Below, piece by piece: positions 53,043 to 61,774 of a stretch of DNA of 64,000 nt. The position numbers and the translations under genes are program-made. The stretch comes from Salipiger bermudensis (GTDB lineage: Bacteria; Pseudomonadota; Alphaproteobacteria; Rhodobacterales; Rhodobacteraceae). The notes below the pieces were generated by a model, which was not told where the DNA came from, ran no database searches, and saw only the letters and a list, made by a program, of their open reading frames with translations. The stretch is from the NCBI RefSeq assembly GCF_020171625.1, contig NZ_JAIUZY010000005.1, positions 372,001 through 436,000 on the forward strand. Reading direction: 5' to 3'. Numbering within the stretch: the first letter of the stretch is position 1; every line of letters begins with the position of its first letter.

Positions 53043-54343
53043 TCGCGCCGCAGAACCCCGCCGAGGGCATGGTCTGGAAGACCATCGTCTGGACCTGGCC
53101 GCTCTACGGCATCGGCGCGCTCTACGTGGTCGGGCCGGTGCTGGCCTGGCTGCTCGCGATGCTGGCGGTGCTGGCGCTCTATCTCGGCCCGGTGATCCGC
53201 AGCGACCTGCGCGCCACCGGGCCGGTGCCGCCGGTGGTCTGGGGCTGGATCATCGGCATGGCGGTGATGCTTGTGGCGCTCTGGGCCGGTCATCTCGACT
53301 GGGGGCTGGGGCTGAAGCAGACCATCAAGTCCTCGATCGGCTGGGCCAAGGGCTGGGCGCTGCTGGCGCTGTTCCCGCTCGCCGGCGCGGTGCTGCCGAT
53401 CCGGCGCGAGATTCTCGTCCGGGCGCAGTGCAAGCTCGGGTTCTACACGCTCTGCATCGCGCCGGTCCTGCTGATCGCCCCGACGCTGGGCCTGCCCGAG
53501 CGCATCTTCACCTCGCCGCTCAAGGCCATCGGCGGGCCGGGGCCGGAGTATTTCTCGGTCTACCTCTTCACCTTCGATCCGGCCTCGTGGACGCCGCGCT
53601 GGCAGTTCTTCGCGCCGTGGTCGCCCTTTGCGGCGCTTCTCGGCGTGACCACCGTGCTCTTCGCGCTGGAGGAGAAAGAAAACAAGTGGCGCGCCGCGGG
53701 CGTGGCGGCGGGCGTGCTGATGATCCTTGCCTCGAAGTCGCGCATGGGGCTGGTGGGGCTGGTGGCCTGCACCATCGGGCCGCGGATGATGCCGCTGATC
53801 CTCAAGGGCTGGGCCTGGGGCGCCTTTGCCGGGCTGACCGCCTCGATGGCCATCGTCGGTCCGGGGCTGCTCCGCGCCATCGACAGCGGCGTGTCGGCCT
53901 TCAAGGGCGCGCGCGCCGACAGCACGCGGGTGCGCGAGACGCTGCAGCGCATCGCGCATGAGCGCTGGCAGGAAGAGGCGGTGTGGTTCGGCCACGGCAC
54001 CGTGCATCCGGGGCCGCATATCGTCGAATACATGCCCATCGGCAGCCATCACACGTGGTTCGGGCTGCTGTTCGTGAAGGGCCTGACGGGGCTTCTGGCC
54101 TTTGCCGTGCCGCTGGTCTGGCAGATCTGGATCGCGCTCAAGGATGCCGCGCTGGGGCCGCGCGGGCGGCTGCCGCTCGGCATCTGCATGGTGCTGGTGC
54201 TGCTCTCGTTCGGTGAGAACATCGAGATCGAGGCCTACCTGCTCTGGCCGGCGCTCGTGGTGCTCGGCCTGCACGCCCGCGAGGTCGCGGATGCGCGGGC
54301 CGAGGCACGGCAAGCGCCGGAGGCCGAGCCCGTCGCGGCCTGA
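53039..54343 (+). CDS. O-antigen ligase/polymerase-like membrane protein (Wzy_C family)
   Basis: 434 residues, about 10-11 membrane helices. A large loop between late helices has R-x-E-T-L-Q-R-I-A, then W-F-G-H-G-T-V-H-P-G-P-H and I-G-S-H-H-T-W-F-G-L-L-F-V-K-G, the histidine-containing pattern of Wzy_C enzymes, followed by S-F-G-E-N. It probably polymerises the flipped repeat units or transfers the chain to an acceptor. It is translated from the ATGA overlap with the Wzz-like gene. Confidence 0.83.
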   Translation: MIAPQNPAEGMVWKTIVWTWPLYGIGALYVVGPVLAWLLAMLAVLALYLGPVIRSDLRATGPVPPVVWGWIIGMAVMLVALWAGHLDWGLGLKQTIKSSIGWAKGWALLALFPLAGAVLPIRREILVRAQCKLGFYTLCIAPVLLIAPTLGLPERIFTSPLKAIGGPGPEYFSVYLFTFDPASWTPRWQFFAPWSPFAALLGVTTVLFALEEKENKWRAAGVAAGVLMILASKSRMGLVGLVACTIGPRMMPLILKGWAWGAFAGLTASMAIVGPGLLRAIDSGVSAFKGARADSTRVRETLQRIAHERWQEEAVWFGHGTVHPGPHIVEYMPIGSHHTWFGLLFVKGLTGLLAFAVPLVWQIWIALKDAALGPRGRLPLGICMVLVLLSFGENIEIEAYLLWPALVVLGLHAREVADARAEARQAPEAEPVAA

Positions 54344-54344
54344 C

Positions 54345-55166
54345 CTAGCCCGCCTTGGTCAGGTCGTCGATCGCCCGGAGGCCCTTGAGCAGCCGTCCGA
54401 GATCCGAGATCGGCACCATGTTGGGGCCGTCCGACGGCGCGTTGTCGGGATCTTCGTGGGTCTCGATGAAGACCGCGCCGGCCCCAACCGCCAGCGCCGC
54501 GCGGGCCAGTGGCTCGACGAACTGGCGCTGGCCGCCCGAGCTTGCGCCCTGACCGCCGGGAAGCTGCACCGAATGGGTGGCGTCGAACACCACCGGGTAG
54601 CCGGTCTCGGCCATGATCGGCAGCGACCGCATGTCCGACACCAGCATGTTGTAGCCGAAACTCGCGCCGCGCTCGCAGAGCATGATGCGCTCGTTGCCGG
54701 TGCTGGCGATCTTGTCGGCGACGTTAGCCATGTCCCACGGTGCGAGGAACTGGCCCTTCTTGACGTTGATCGCGGCGCCGGTTTCGCCCGCTGCGAGCAG
54801 CAGGTCGGTCTGGCGCGACAGGAAGGCCGGGATCTGCAGCACGTCGACCGCCTCGGCCACGGTGGCGCATTGCTCGGGGCCGTGCACGTCGGTCAGCACC
54901 GGCACGCCGAACTCGCGGCCGATGGTCGACAGGATCGACAGCCCCGCCTCCATCCCGATGCCGCGCTTGCCCGAGAGCGACGAGCGGTTGGCCTTGTCGT
55001 AGCTGCCCTTGAAGATCCACGGCGTGCGCGCGGCCTCGGCCGCGGCGGCGATCTGCTCGGCCAGCATCCGCGCATGATCAAGGCTTTCGAGCTGGCAGGG
55101 GCCGGCGATCAGCGCGAAGGGCGCGGTGTTCGAGACGGACATCTCGCCGATGGTGACGGTCTTCAT
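54345..55166 (-). CDS. kdsA: 3-deoxy-8-phosphooctulonate synthase
   Basis: 273 residues, DAHP/Kdo8P synthase TIM barrel: I-A-G-P-C-Q-L-E-S at the N-terminus, [33 protein letters not shown] and [11 protein letters not shown]. It condenses arabinose-5-phosphate with PEP. It overlaps kdsB by 4 bp; kdsD-kdsB-kdsA form one operon. The Kdo8P phosphatase gene kdsC is not in the window. Confidence 0.97.
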   Translation of the reverse strand: MKTVTIGEMSVSNTAPFALIAGPCQLESLDHARMLAEQIAAAAEAARTPWIFKGSYDKANRSSLSGKRGIGMEAGLSILSTIGREFGVPVLTDVHGPEQCATVAEAVDVLQIPAFLSRQTDLLLAAGETGAAINVKKGQFLAPWDMANVADKIASTGNERIMLCERGASFGYNMLVSDMRSLPIMAETGYPVVFDATHSVQLPGGQGASSGGQRQFVEPLARAALAVGAGAVFIETHEDPDNAPSDGPNMVPISDLGRLLKGLRAIDDLTKAG

Positions 55167-55951
55167 GCGATCCCTTCCTTCTTCAGAACGCCCTCGATGC
55201 GGGCCACGTCGACGGGGTTGTTGAGCTCCCAGAACACCCGGCCGCGCGCGTCGACCTCGACGCAGGTCACCGGCACGCCGTTCTCGAGAAAGCGCAGCTG
55301 TTCAAGCCCTTCGGCCTTTTCGAGCGGCCCCTCGGCCCAGCCCGCGTAGCGGCGCAGCGCGGCGGGGCGGTAGCCGTACACGCCGACATGGTGCCAGACC
55401 TCGGGCGGGGTTTCGAGATTGCCCACGTAGGGCAGCACTTCCTTGGAGAAGTAGAGCGCCGCGCCGTCGGGCCGCATCACCGCGGTGGTGCCGCCGACGC
55501 GACCGTTCTGGCGGTCGGTGACGAAATGCACCAGCGTTTCGTGATCGGTCTTCAGCACCGGGGTGGCCATCTCGACCGCCGGGTCCTGCATCCGCTCGAT
55601 CAGCGCCTCAACGAACCAAGGCGGGGTCAGCGGCGCGTCGCCCTGCAGGTTGATCACCGCGTCGGGCTCGGAGGGCAGCTGCGCCACCGCCTCGGCGCAG
55701 CGCTCGGTGCCGTTGCGCGCCTCGGATGAGGTCATCAGCACATCGGCGCCAAAGCCGCGCGCCGCCTCGGCGATGCGCTCGTCATCGGTGAGCACATAGA
55801 CCGCGTCGGCCCCCGTCACGCTTTGCGCGCAGTCCCAAGCGCGGCGGATCAGGGATTTCTTCTCGCCGGTGGCGCCGGTCAGTTCGACCAACGGCTTGCC
55901 CGGGTAGCGGGTCGAGGCGTAGCGGGCGGGGATGAAGATGACGGCGCTCAT
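55163..55951 (-). CDS. kdsB: CMP-Kdo synthetase (3-deoxy-manno-octulosonate cytidylyltransferase)
   Basis: 262 residues: [17 protein letters not shown] at the N-terminus, [29 protein letters not shown] near residue 100, and H-V-G-V-Y-G-Y-R late. It activates Kdo as CMP-Kdo in the cytoplasm. The ATG at 55951 overlaps the kdsD stop by 4 bp. Confidence 0.96.
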   Translation of the reverse strand: MSAVIFIPARYASTRYPGKPLVELTGATGEKKSLIRRAWDCAQSVTGADAVYVLTDDERIAEAARGFGADVLMTSSEARNGTERCAEAVAQLPSEPDAVINLQGDAPLTPPWFVEALIERMQDPAVEMATPVLKTDHETLVHFVTDRQNGRVGGTTAVMRPDGAALYFSKEVLPYVGNLETPPEVWHHVGVYGYRPAALRRYAGWAEGPLEKAEGLEQLRFLENGVPVTCVEVDARGRVFWELNNPVDVARIEGVLKKEGIA

Positions 55952-56901
55952 GCGACACCTGCGCGGAGCGCGTCGTGAATATGCACGAGGCCGACCAGCG
56001 TGCGGTCCTCCTCGACGGCGAACAACGCCGAGATCTTGCGGGCGTTCATCATGCCAAGAGCCTCTGTCAGCAGCGCGTCGGGAGCGATGGCGCGCGGGTT
56101 GCGGGTGGCGACATCGCCGGCTTTGCGCTCCATCAATCCCTCGAGATTGCGGCGAAGGTCGCCATCGGTGATGACGCCTTCGAGCTTGCCGTCCTCGACC
56201 AGCGCGGCCACGCCGAAGCCCTTCTGCGACATGATCACCAGCGCCTCGCCCATCGGGGTGTCGGCCTCGACCACCGGCAGCTCGTCGCCGCGATGCATCA
56301 CCGCCGAGACCCGCAGCAGCTGCGCGCCCAGCGAGCCGCCCGGGTGGAAGGCGAGGAAGTTCTCGCGGTCGAAGCCGCGCAACTGCATCAGCGCCACCGC
56401 CAGCGCATCGCCGAGCGCCATGGCCATGGTCGTCGACGTGGTGGGCGCCATGCCGATGGCGCAGGCCTCGGGCGCGTCGGGCATCAGCAGCACATGCGTG
56501 GCCGAACGCGCCAGCGTGCTGTCGGCGCGGCGGGTCATGGCGATCATTGGGATCGAGAAGCGGCTGCAATGGGCGATCATGTCCGCAAGCTCGCGGGTCT
56601 CGCCGGAGTTGGAGATCAGGATCACCACGTCATCGGGCGTGATCATGCCGAGATCGCCGTGGCTGGCCTCGCCGGGATGCACCACCTGCGCGGGGGCGCC
56701 GGTCGAGGCGAGCGTGGCTGCGATCTTGCCGGCGACATGGCCGGACTTACCCATGCCCGACACGATGATGCGCCCGTTGATATGCAGCAGCAGCGCGATG
56801 ATGTCGTCGAAGGCAGCGGGCAACTCCTCTGCCAGACGTGTCAGCGCCTGAGCCTCGGTCGCAAGCACCGTGCGGGCGATTTCGGAAGAGGTCTGGGACA
56901 T
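55948..56901 (-). CDS. kdsD: Arabinose-5-phosphate isomerase (KpsF/GutQ family)
   Basis: 317 residues. The SIS domain (about 35-170) has I-V-S-G-M-G-K-S-G-H-V-A-G-K-I-A-A-T and I-S-N-S-G-E-T-R-E, plus P-T-T-S-T-T-M-A-M-A-L-G-D-A-L-A. Two CBS domains follow (about 200-315). It converts ribulose-5-phosphate to arabinose-5-phosphate, the first Kdo step. First gene of kdsD-kdsB-kdsA. Confidence 0.95.
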   Translation of the reverse strand: MSQTSSEIARTVLATEAQALTRLAEELPAAFDDIIALLLHINGRIIVSGMGKSGHVAGKIAATLASTGAPAQVVHPGEASHGDLGMITPDDVVILISNSGETRELADMIAHCSRFSIPMIAMTRRADSTLARSATHVLLMPDAPEACAIGMAPTTSTTMAMALGDALAVALMQLRGFDRENFLAFHPGGSLGAQLLRVSAVMHRGDELPVVEADTPMGEALVIMSQKGFGVAALVEDGKLEGVITDGDLRRNLEGLMERKAGDVATRNPRAIAPDALLTEALGMMNARKISALFAVEEDRTLVGLVHIHDALRAGVA

Positions 56902-57107
56902 GGATCTACCGTCAATGAGTCTTGTCGCCTGTTACCCTGCAAAGCGGGCGCTGTCCAATTGTGGCTTCCGGCGCGGAGGTCGGGGATCGGTCCTGTCCCG
57001 CAGAGCCACGGCGGCGTTGCGCAGGCGTCGCCTGCCGGAGCGGGAGGGCGCCATGGCGAGACGGGCGGTCGCCCGAGCGGGCGGTGCCACGTGGCGTCAG
57101 GTCCGGA

Positions 57108-57608
57108 TCAGTCGCGGATCTCGTCCGGGGCGACGCCCCAGAGCGCCGTTTTCGGCGCCCAGCCGTCGTAGCCGCCGGCCGAAAGCTCGCACCACGCGGT
57201 GTCGCATTTGCCGAGCCGCGCCACCACGCCGAGCGCCAGCTTGGCGGTGACCGGGGCGTCTTCGTCCGGGCGGCCGTGCAGTTCGAGCATGTCCTGCTGC
57301 ACCAGCACCGTGCGAACGCCCGACAGCAGCGAGTAATGCACCCAGCCGCCCGCGCCGTCGGAATCGCGCACGCGGCGCCAGTGGCCGTACTCGGCGGTGA
57401 TCTCGAGCGGCATGTCGCGCCGTGTATAGATCCAGTCGATGCGGTGGGTGAGCGACGGGCCGCGGCGCACGTTGCCCTCGGCCGCCTTCATCGAGACATA
57501 GCGCGGCAAGGGCAGATTGGTGACCGGGCCACGCTCGTCGGTGGCGGCGGAGACGGTACCGGTCAACAGGGCGGCCATCAGCCCCAAGATCAAAGCGGCC
57601 ATGCGCAT
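57108..57608 (-). CDS. SH3-like domain secreted protein
   Basis: 166 residues. A signal peptide (M-R-M-A-A-L-I-L-G..., cleavage about residue 22 after V-S-A-A) precedes two bacterial SH3-like segments: Y-V-S-M-K-A-A-E-G-N-V-R-R-G-P-S with W-R-R-V-R-D-S-D-G-A-G-G-W-V-H, and D-T-A-W-C-E-L-S-A-G-G-Y-D-G-W-A-P-K. This is the COG3807-type periplasmic protein, thought to touch peptidoglycan. The ATG at 57608 with AGGAC upstream is preferred. Divergent from the dehydrogenase gene. Confidence 0.83.
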   Translation of the reverse strand: MRMAALILGLMAALLTGTVSAATDERGPVTNLPLPRYVSMKAAEGNVRRGPSLTHRIDWIYTRRDMPLEITAEYGHWRRVRDSDGAGGWVHYSLLSGVRTVLVQQDMLELHGRPDEDAPVTAKLALGVVARLGKCDTAWCELSAGGYDGWAPKTALWGVAPDEIRD

Positions 57609-57713
57609 TTCACTGTCCTGCCCGAGTTTTTCAGGCGGGGTTCTTGTGCCCCGCACGCTCATGGGACACTGTGCCATCGGAGACGAGCAGTGGAAAGGGA
57701 GGGGAGGCGCGCC

Positions 57714-58700
57714 ATGCCTCAGAAACGCCTGAGTGTTGTCGTGACGCGACGCTTGCCCGAAGCGGTCGAGACCCGTCTGAGCGAGCTGTTCAACGTGACC
57801 CTGCGTGACAGCGACGCGCCGATGTCGCGTGCCGAGCTGGCCGAGGCCATGGCCGATTGCGACGTGCTGGTGCCGACCATCACCGACCAGATCGATGCCG
57901 GGCTGATCGGTCAGGCTGGCGAGCGGCTCAAGCTGATCGCGAATTACGGCGCCGGGGTCGATCATATCGACGTCGAGACCGCCCGCCGCCGCGGCATCCT
58001 CGTCTCGAACACGCCCGGCGTGATGACCGACGACACCGCCGACATGGTCATGGGCCTGATGCTCGCGGTGACCCGCCGCGTGCAGGAAGGGCTTGCGGTG
58101 ATGCAGGCCGGCAGCTGGGACGGCTGGGCGCCCAACGCGTTCCTCGGGACGCGGCTGGGCGGCAAGCGGCTGGGCATCCTCGGCATGGGTCGGATCGGGC
58201 AGGCGGTGGCCAAGCGCGCGCAGGCCTTCGGGATGCAGATCCACTATCACAACCGGCGCCGCCTGCGGGCCGAGACCGAGGAGGCCTTCGAGGCGACCTA
58301 CTGGGAAAGCCTCGACCAGATGGTGGCGCGGATGGACGTGATCTCGGTCAACTGCCCGCACACGCCCTCGACCTTCCACCTGCTCAACGCGCGCCGGCTG
58401 AAGCTGATGAAGCCCTCGGCGGTGCTGGTGAACACCTCGCGCGGCGAGGTCATCGACGACAGTGCGCTGACCCGGATGCTCAAGGCAGGCGATCTGGCGG
58501 GCGCCGGGCTCGACGTCTACCAGCACGGCATCAAGGGCAATCCCGAGCTCGTCAACATGCCCAACGTGGTGATGCTGCCGCACATGGGCTCGGCCACCAT
58601 CGAGGGCCGGATCGAGATGGGCGAGAAGGTGTTGCTCAACGTCAAGACCTTCGCCGATGGCCACCGGCCACCGGATCAGGTGGTCCCCTCCATGCACTGA
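57714..58700 (+). CDS. D-2-hydroxyacid dehydrogenase (glyoxylate reductase-like)
   Basis: 328 residues. NAD-binding G-I-L-G-M-G-R-I-G-Q-A-V-A, catalytic Arg in N-T-S-R-G-E-V-I-D and His in L-P-H-M-G-S-A-T; the preceding block is N-T-P-G-V-M-T-D-D-T-A-D. The match to GyaR/GhrB-type enzymes suggests reduction of glyoxylate or hydroxypyruvate, but specificity cannot be fixed. GGGAGGGGAGG precedes the ATG at 57714. Confidence 0.92.
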   Translation: MPQKRLSVVVTRRLPEAVETRLSELFNVTLRDSDAPMSRAELAEAMADCDVLVPTITDQIDAGLIGQAGERLKLIANYGAGVDHIDVETARRRGILVSNTPGVMTDDTADMVMGLMLAVTRRVQEGLAVMQAGSWDGWAPNAFLGTRLGGKRLGILGMGRIGQAVAKRAQAFGMQIHYHNRRRLRAETEEAFEATYWESLDQMVARMDVISVNCPHTPSTFHLLNARRLKLMKPSAVLVNTSRGEVIDDSALTRMLKAGDLAGAGLDVYQHGIKGNPELVNMPNVVMLPHMGSATIEGRIEMGEKVLLNVKTFADGHRPPDQVVPSMH

Positions 58701-58706
58701 GCGTGC

Positions 58707-58730
58707 GGGCCGGTCCCTGCGCCGGCCCTT
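58707..58730 (+). terminator. Terminator hairpin after the hydroxyacid dehydrogenase
   Basis: GGGCCGG and CCGGCCC form a 7-bp stem around an 8-nt loop, followed by TTTCGG, 7 bp past the stop. Confidence 0.7.
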
Positions 58731-58871
58731 TCGGCTCATCGTTTACAATGGCTTAAGCTTTCGAAAAGCCTTGTGGGCAAGCGCCCCGCTATTGCCGTTT
58801 TTTCACGCCGGTCGGCGCCCTTGCCCCGGATAACTGTGCCCCTTGTGAGCGTATCAAGGGCTGAACAGTGA

Positions 58872-59801
58872 GTGAGAACAGTGCTAGGGTATATCTTCGA
58901 ACGTCTTATCAAACCGCTCTCGGTGGGCGGCGCGGCCGTCGCATCGGAGGACGGGGCCGAACCTTCGGAAGAGGTCGAGGGGCCACCTTCCGGAGAGCGC
59001 GACGAGAGCCTCGAGGCCGAGGCCAACGCATCCTATGGCGAGGAGCTTTTCCACGGGCGCCGCATGGCCGGTCTTTCGACACTGAAATTCGAGGGCGACG
59101 GCAGCGTGCGCGGTCTGCGCAATGCCACCGTGAGCCTCGGCTTCGTGGTGCCGCTCGAAGAGGTCGCGACCTCCGACGAGATGGCGCCGCAGGTCCCGGG
59201 CTGGATGGGGCAGGTGGACATGGACAGCGAGAAGCGCGGTCTGGCCTGCGATGCGTTGACCACGACGCTCGAGGGCGATGAGGCGGACCCCGCGGCGCCG
59301 ATCCTGTCCTGGGCCGCCTCGGGTCTGCGCAATGGCGGTGCCGAGGCCCGGCGACAGGCCGCGACGGAGCCGGCGCTGCGCAAGTCCGGCGCACCGGCAT
59401 CGACTCTGGATGCGGAGCACGCCGCGGGCGATCTGCCTGAGGCGGTGTTTTCGATCACCGAGGCGGCCTCTCCCACGCCCCTGTTCTTCACCACGGTCGC
59501 GGCCAGCAATCTGGTCGTCGGCCCGACCGCGGCACCGGAACTGGCCGAGATCGCGCTGTTTTTCACGCGTGGCGATCCCGAGAGCTTCGATTTCTACGCG
59601 CCGCAGGAGCTGTCCCACACTGCGCCCGCCGACGTCGATCCGCCGCAAGACGAGGCGATGGTGGAAATCCTGATGCAAGAGGTGATGCGCGAGATCCACG
59701 ACGAGCACGAAGGGTTCGAGCTTGTCGAAGGGGGCGGCTTCGGTACCGCGCTGGTTGAGCCTGCGCTGGCTCATTCCCAGGAGCCCACCGACCTCGCCTA
59801 G
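58872..59801 (+). CDS. Acidic hypothetical protein, 309 residues
   Basis: I do not recognise a family. The product starts with an amphipathic stretch (L-G-Y-I-F-E-R-L-I-K-P-L-S-V), then a Glu/Asp-rich linker, a central block with R-R-M-A-G-L-S-T-L-K-F-E-G-D-G-S-V-R-G-L-R-N-A-T and V-P-G-W-M-G-Q-V-D-M-D, and an acidic C-terminus. No signal peptide, membrane helix or catalytic motif is visible. The GTG at 58872 and an in-frame GTG at 58881 are both possible starts; AAGGG lies 11 bp before the first. The frame is intact and has the codon bias of its neighbours. Confidence 0.65.
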   Translation: MRTVLGYIFERLIKPLSVGGAAVASEDGAEPSEEVEGPPSGERDESLEAEANASYGEELFHGRRMAGLSTLKFEGDGSVRGLRNATVSLGFVVPLEEVATSDEMAPQVPGWMGQVDMDSEKRGLACDALTTTLEGDEADPAAPILSWAASGLRNGGAEARRQAATEPALRKSGAPASTLDAEHAAGDLPEAVFSITEAASPTPLFFTTVAASNLVVGPTAAPELAEIALFFTRGDPESFDFYAPQELSHTAPADVDPPQDEAMVEILMQEVMREIHDEHEGFELVEGGGFGTALVEPALAHSQEPTDLA

Positions 59802-59823
59802 AACGCGATCCCGCCCAGAAAGG

Positions 59824-59854
59824 AAAAGCGCCCGCCCTTACGGGGACGGGCGCT
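59824..59854 (-). terminator. Intrinsic terminator of leuA
   Basis: On the minus strand AGCGCCCG and CGGGCGCT form a stem around an 11- to 12-nt loop, followed by TTTTCCTTTC, 15 bp past the leuA stop. Confidence 0.85.
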
Positions 59855-59869
59855 GCTGTGTTGCGAGGA

Positions 59870-61435
59870 TCAGCCGATGTCCTTGTAGCTGATTTCCTTC
59901 TGGTCGGTGCCGGTCTTGTTGCGGCGCACGTGAAGGCGGTTGAGCGCGTTCACATAGGCCTTGGCCGAGGCATAGACCGTGTCGGTATCGGCCGACTGAC
60001 CGGTGGCGATCTTGCCGTCTTCCTCGAGCCGGACAGACACCGTGGCCTGTGCGTCGGTGCCCTCGGTCACCGCGTGCACCTGGTAAAGCTGCAGCCGGGC
60101 CTTGTTCGGGTAGAGCGCACGCACTGCCTTGAAGGTGGCGTCGACCGGGCCGTCGCCTTGCTCGGTCGCCGACGCCTCTTCGCCGCCGACCTCCATCTCG
60201 AGCGTCGCTTCCGCCGGGCCGCCGGTGCCGCAGGTCACCTTGAGCGAGACGATCTCGAGGTGATCGGCGCCGTCGGTCATGGCCGCGGTCACGAGCGCGA
60301 GGATGTCCTCGTCGTAGACCTCTTTCTTGCGGTCGGCGAGATCCTTGAACCGCACGAAGATGTCCTTGAGTTGGTTGTCACCGACCTCGGCCCCGAGCTC
60401 CTTGAGCTTGGCGCGGAGCGCGGCGCGGCCCGAGTGCTTGCCAAGCGGCAGCGAGGTGCCGGCGAGGCCCACGTCCTCGGGGCGCATGATCTCGAAGGTT
60501 TCGGCGTTCTTGAGCATCCCGTCCTGGTGGATGCCGCTCTCGTGCGCGAAGGCGTTCTTGCCGACGATGGCCTTGTTGAACTGCACCGGGAAGCCCGACA
60601 CCGTCGCGACGCGGCGCGAGATGTGCATGATCTTGCGGGTGTCGATCTCGGTGTCGAAGGGCATGATGTCGCCGCGGGTGCGCAGCGCCATCACCACCTC
60701 TTCGAGCGCGGTGTTGCCGGCGCGCTCGCCGAGGCCGTTGATGGTGCACTCGACCTGACGCGCGCCCGCCTCGACCGCGGCCAGCGAGTTCGCCGTCGCC
60801 ATGCCGAGGTCGTTGTGGCAGTGGGTCGCGAAGATCACCTCGTCGGCGCCGGGCACGGTCTCGATCAGGCGGCGGATGAGGTCCGCCGATTCGCGCGGCG
60901 CGGTGTAGCCCACGGTGTCGGGGATGTTGATCGTGGTGGCACCAGCCTTGATGGCGATCTCGATGGTGCGGCAGAGATAATCCCATTCCGTCCGCGTCGC
61001 GTCCATCGGCGACCACTGCACGTTGTCGCAGAGATTGCGGGCGTGGGTCACGGTGTCGTGGATGCGGTCCGCCATCTCGTCCATGCTGAGGTTGGGGATG
61101 GCGCGGTGCAGCGGCGAGGTGCCGATGAAGGTGTGGATGCGCGGGCGCGGCGCGCGCTTCACGGCCTCCCAGCAGCGGTCGATATCCGGAAGCTGGGCGC
61201 GGGCGAGGCCACAGATCACCGTTTCCTTGCTGCGCTCGGCGATCTCGGCGACGGCCTTGAAGTCGCCCTCCGAGGCGATCGGGAAGCCGGCCTCGATGAT
61301 GTCGACGCCCATATCCTCGAGCAGCTCGGCGATCTCGAGCTTTTCGGCATGGGTCATGGTGGCGCCGGGCGATTGCTCGCCGTCGCGGAGCGTCGTGTCG
61401 AAAATGTACACGCGGTCTTTGGTCTGGTCGGTCAT
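59870..61435 (-). CDS. leuA: 2-isopropylmalate synthase
   Basis: 521 residues. The catalytic TIM barrel shows F-D-T-T-L-R-D-G-E-Q-S-P-G, E-A-G-F-P-I-A-S, H-C-H-N-D-L-G-M-A-T-A-N-S and N-G-L-G-E-R-A-G-N; a linker H-E-S-G-I-H-Q-D-G and the C-terminal LeuA dimer/allosteric domain (about 395-521) follow. It condenses acetyl-CoA with 2-oxoisovalerate and is feedback-inhibited by leucine in this family. Expression is probably also controlled by the leader at 61477-61615. Confidence 0.97.
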   Translation of the reverse strand: MTDQTKDRVYIFDTTLRDGEQSPGATMTHAEKLEIAELLEDMGVDIIEAGFPIASEGDFKAVAEIAERSKETVICGLARAQLPDIDRCWEAVKRAPRPRIHTFIGTSPLHRAIPNLSMDEMADRIHDTVTHARNLCDNVQWSPMDATRTEWDYLCRTIEIAIKAGATTINIPDTVGYTAPRESADLIRRLIETVPGADEVIFATHCHNDLGMATANSLAAVEAGARQVECTINGLGERAGNTALEEVVMALRTRGDIMPFDTEIDTRKIMHISRRVATVSGFPVQFNKAIVGKNAFAHESGIHQDGMLKNAETFEIMRPEDVGLAGTSLPLGKHSGRAALRAKLKELGAEVGDNQLKDIFVRFKDLADRKKEVYDEDILALVTAAMTDGADHLEIVSLKVTCGTGGPAEATLEMEVGGEEASATEQGDGPVDATFKAVRALYPNKARLQLYQVHAVTEGTDAQATVSVRLEEDGKIATGQSADTDTVYASAKAYVNALNRLHVRRNKTGTDQKEISYKDIG

Positions 61436-61476
61436 GTCACTGAATCTCTTGTTGGTCTTCGTCCTGGTGTCTCGCC

Positions 61477-61532
61477 GGCGCGAAACGATGCCTCCTCTGA
61501 GCGGTCGCGCCGGGGGACTGCGCGCTCAGAGG
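61477..61532 (-). promoter_or_regulatory. leuA attenuator-like mutually exclusive hairpins
   Basis: Minus-strand hairpin A pairs CCTCTGAGCG (61532-61523, covering the leader-peptide stop) with CGCTCAGAGG (61503-61494). Hairpin B pairs GGCGCGA (61511-61505, in the loop of A) with TCGCGCC (61483-61477). A and B interlock and cannot coexist as simple hairpins. No U-tract follows either, so the switch may act on translation or Rho rather than intrinsic termination. Confidence 0.65.
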
Positions 61533-61615
61533 CGGATTAGGAGAAGACGCAGGCCAAGCGCAAGCGACGCGCCGAGGGCACGGGAGGTTGCAGCGATATG
61601 GCCGGTGGTCATCAT
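61526..61615 (-). CDS. leuL: Leucine-rich leader peptide of leuA (29 residues)
   Basis: A short frame M-M-T-T-G-H-I-A-A-T then S-R-A-L-G-A-S-L-A-L-G-L-R-L-L-L-I-R-L ends 90 bp before leuA. Eight of its last 16 residues are leucine, including one CTA and three CTT codons, which should be uncommon in this GC-rich genome. Its stop codon lies in the left arm of hairpin A, so stalling for leucine would change the fold. No ribosome binding site is visible; a -10 TATAGT places the transcript start at or next to the first ATG, so it looks leaderless, like the trp leader of Sinorhizobium. Confidence 0.75.
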   Translation of the reverse strand: MMTTGHIAATSRALGASLALGLRLLLIRL

Positions 61616-61622
61616 GCGCCGG

Positions 61623-61650
61623 ACTATACGCGCAATCGACCGAATGAAAA
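61623..61650 (-). promoter_or_regulatory. Promoter of leuL-leuA
   Basis: On the minus strand TTTTCA (61650-61645), a 16-bp spacer and TATAGT (61628-61623) form a plausible housekeeping promoter. Seven bases later comes the A of the leader ATG at 61615. Confidence 0.65.
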
Positions 61651-61774
61651 CCCGCAAAATTGACGTGAGTGCCGGGTCCGTGGGAGACAGTGGAGCAGGG
61701 GGCGAGACAGGCCTTGAGCGTGGCGTCGCGCCCGCCATACTGGAGGTCAGGGCCGACCATCCGGGAGAGATCAT

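Noticed and set aside
58868-59281. Alternative 137-codon start frame beginning M-S-E-N-S at 58868
   Set aside because: It has better spacing to AAGGG, but the product is Arg/Gly-rich and stops early, whereas the 309-residue frame keeps normal composition throughout.
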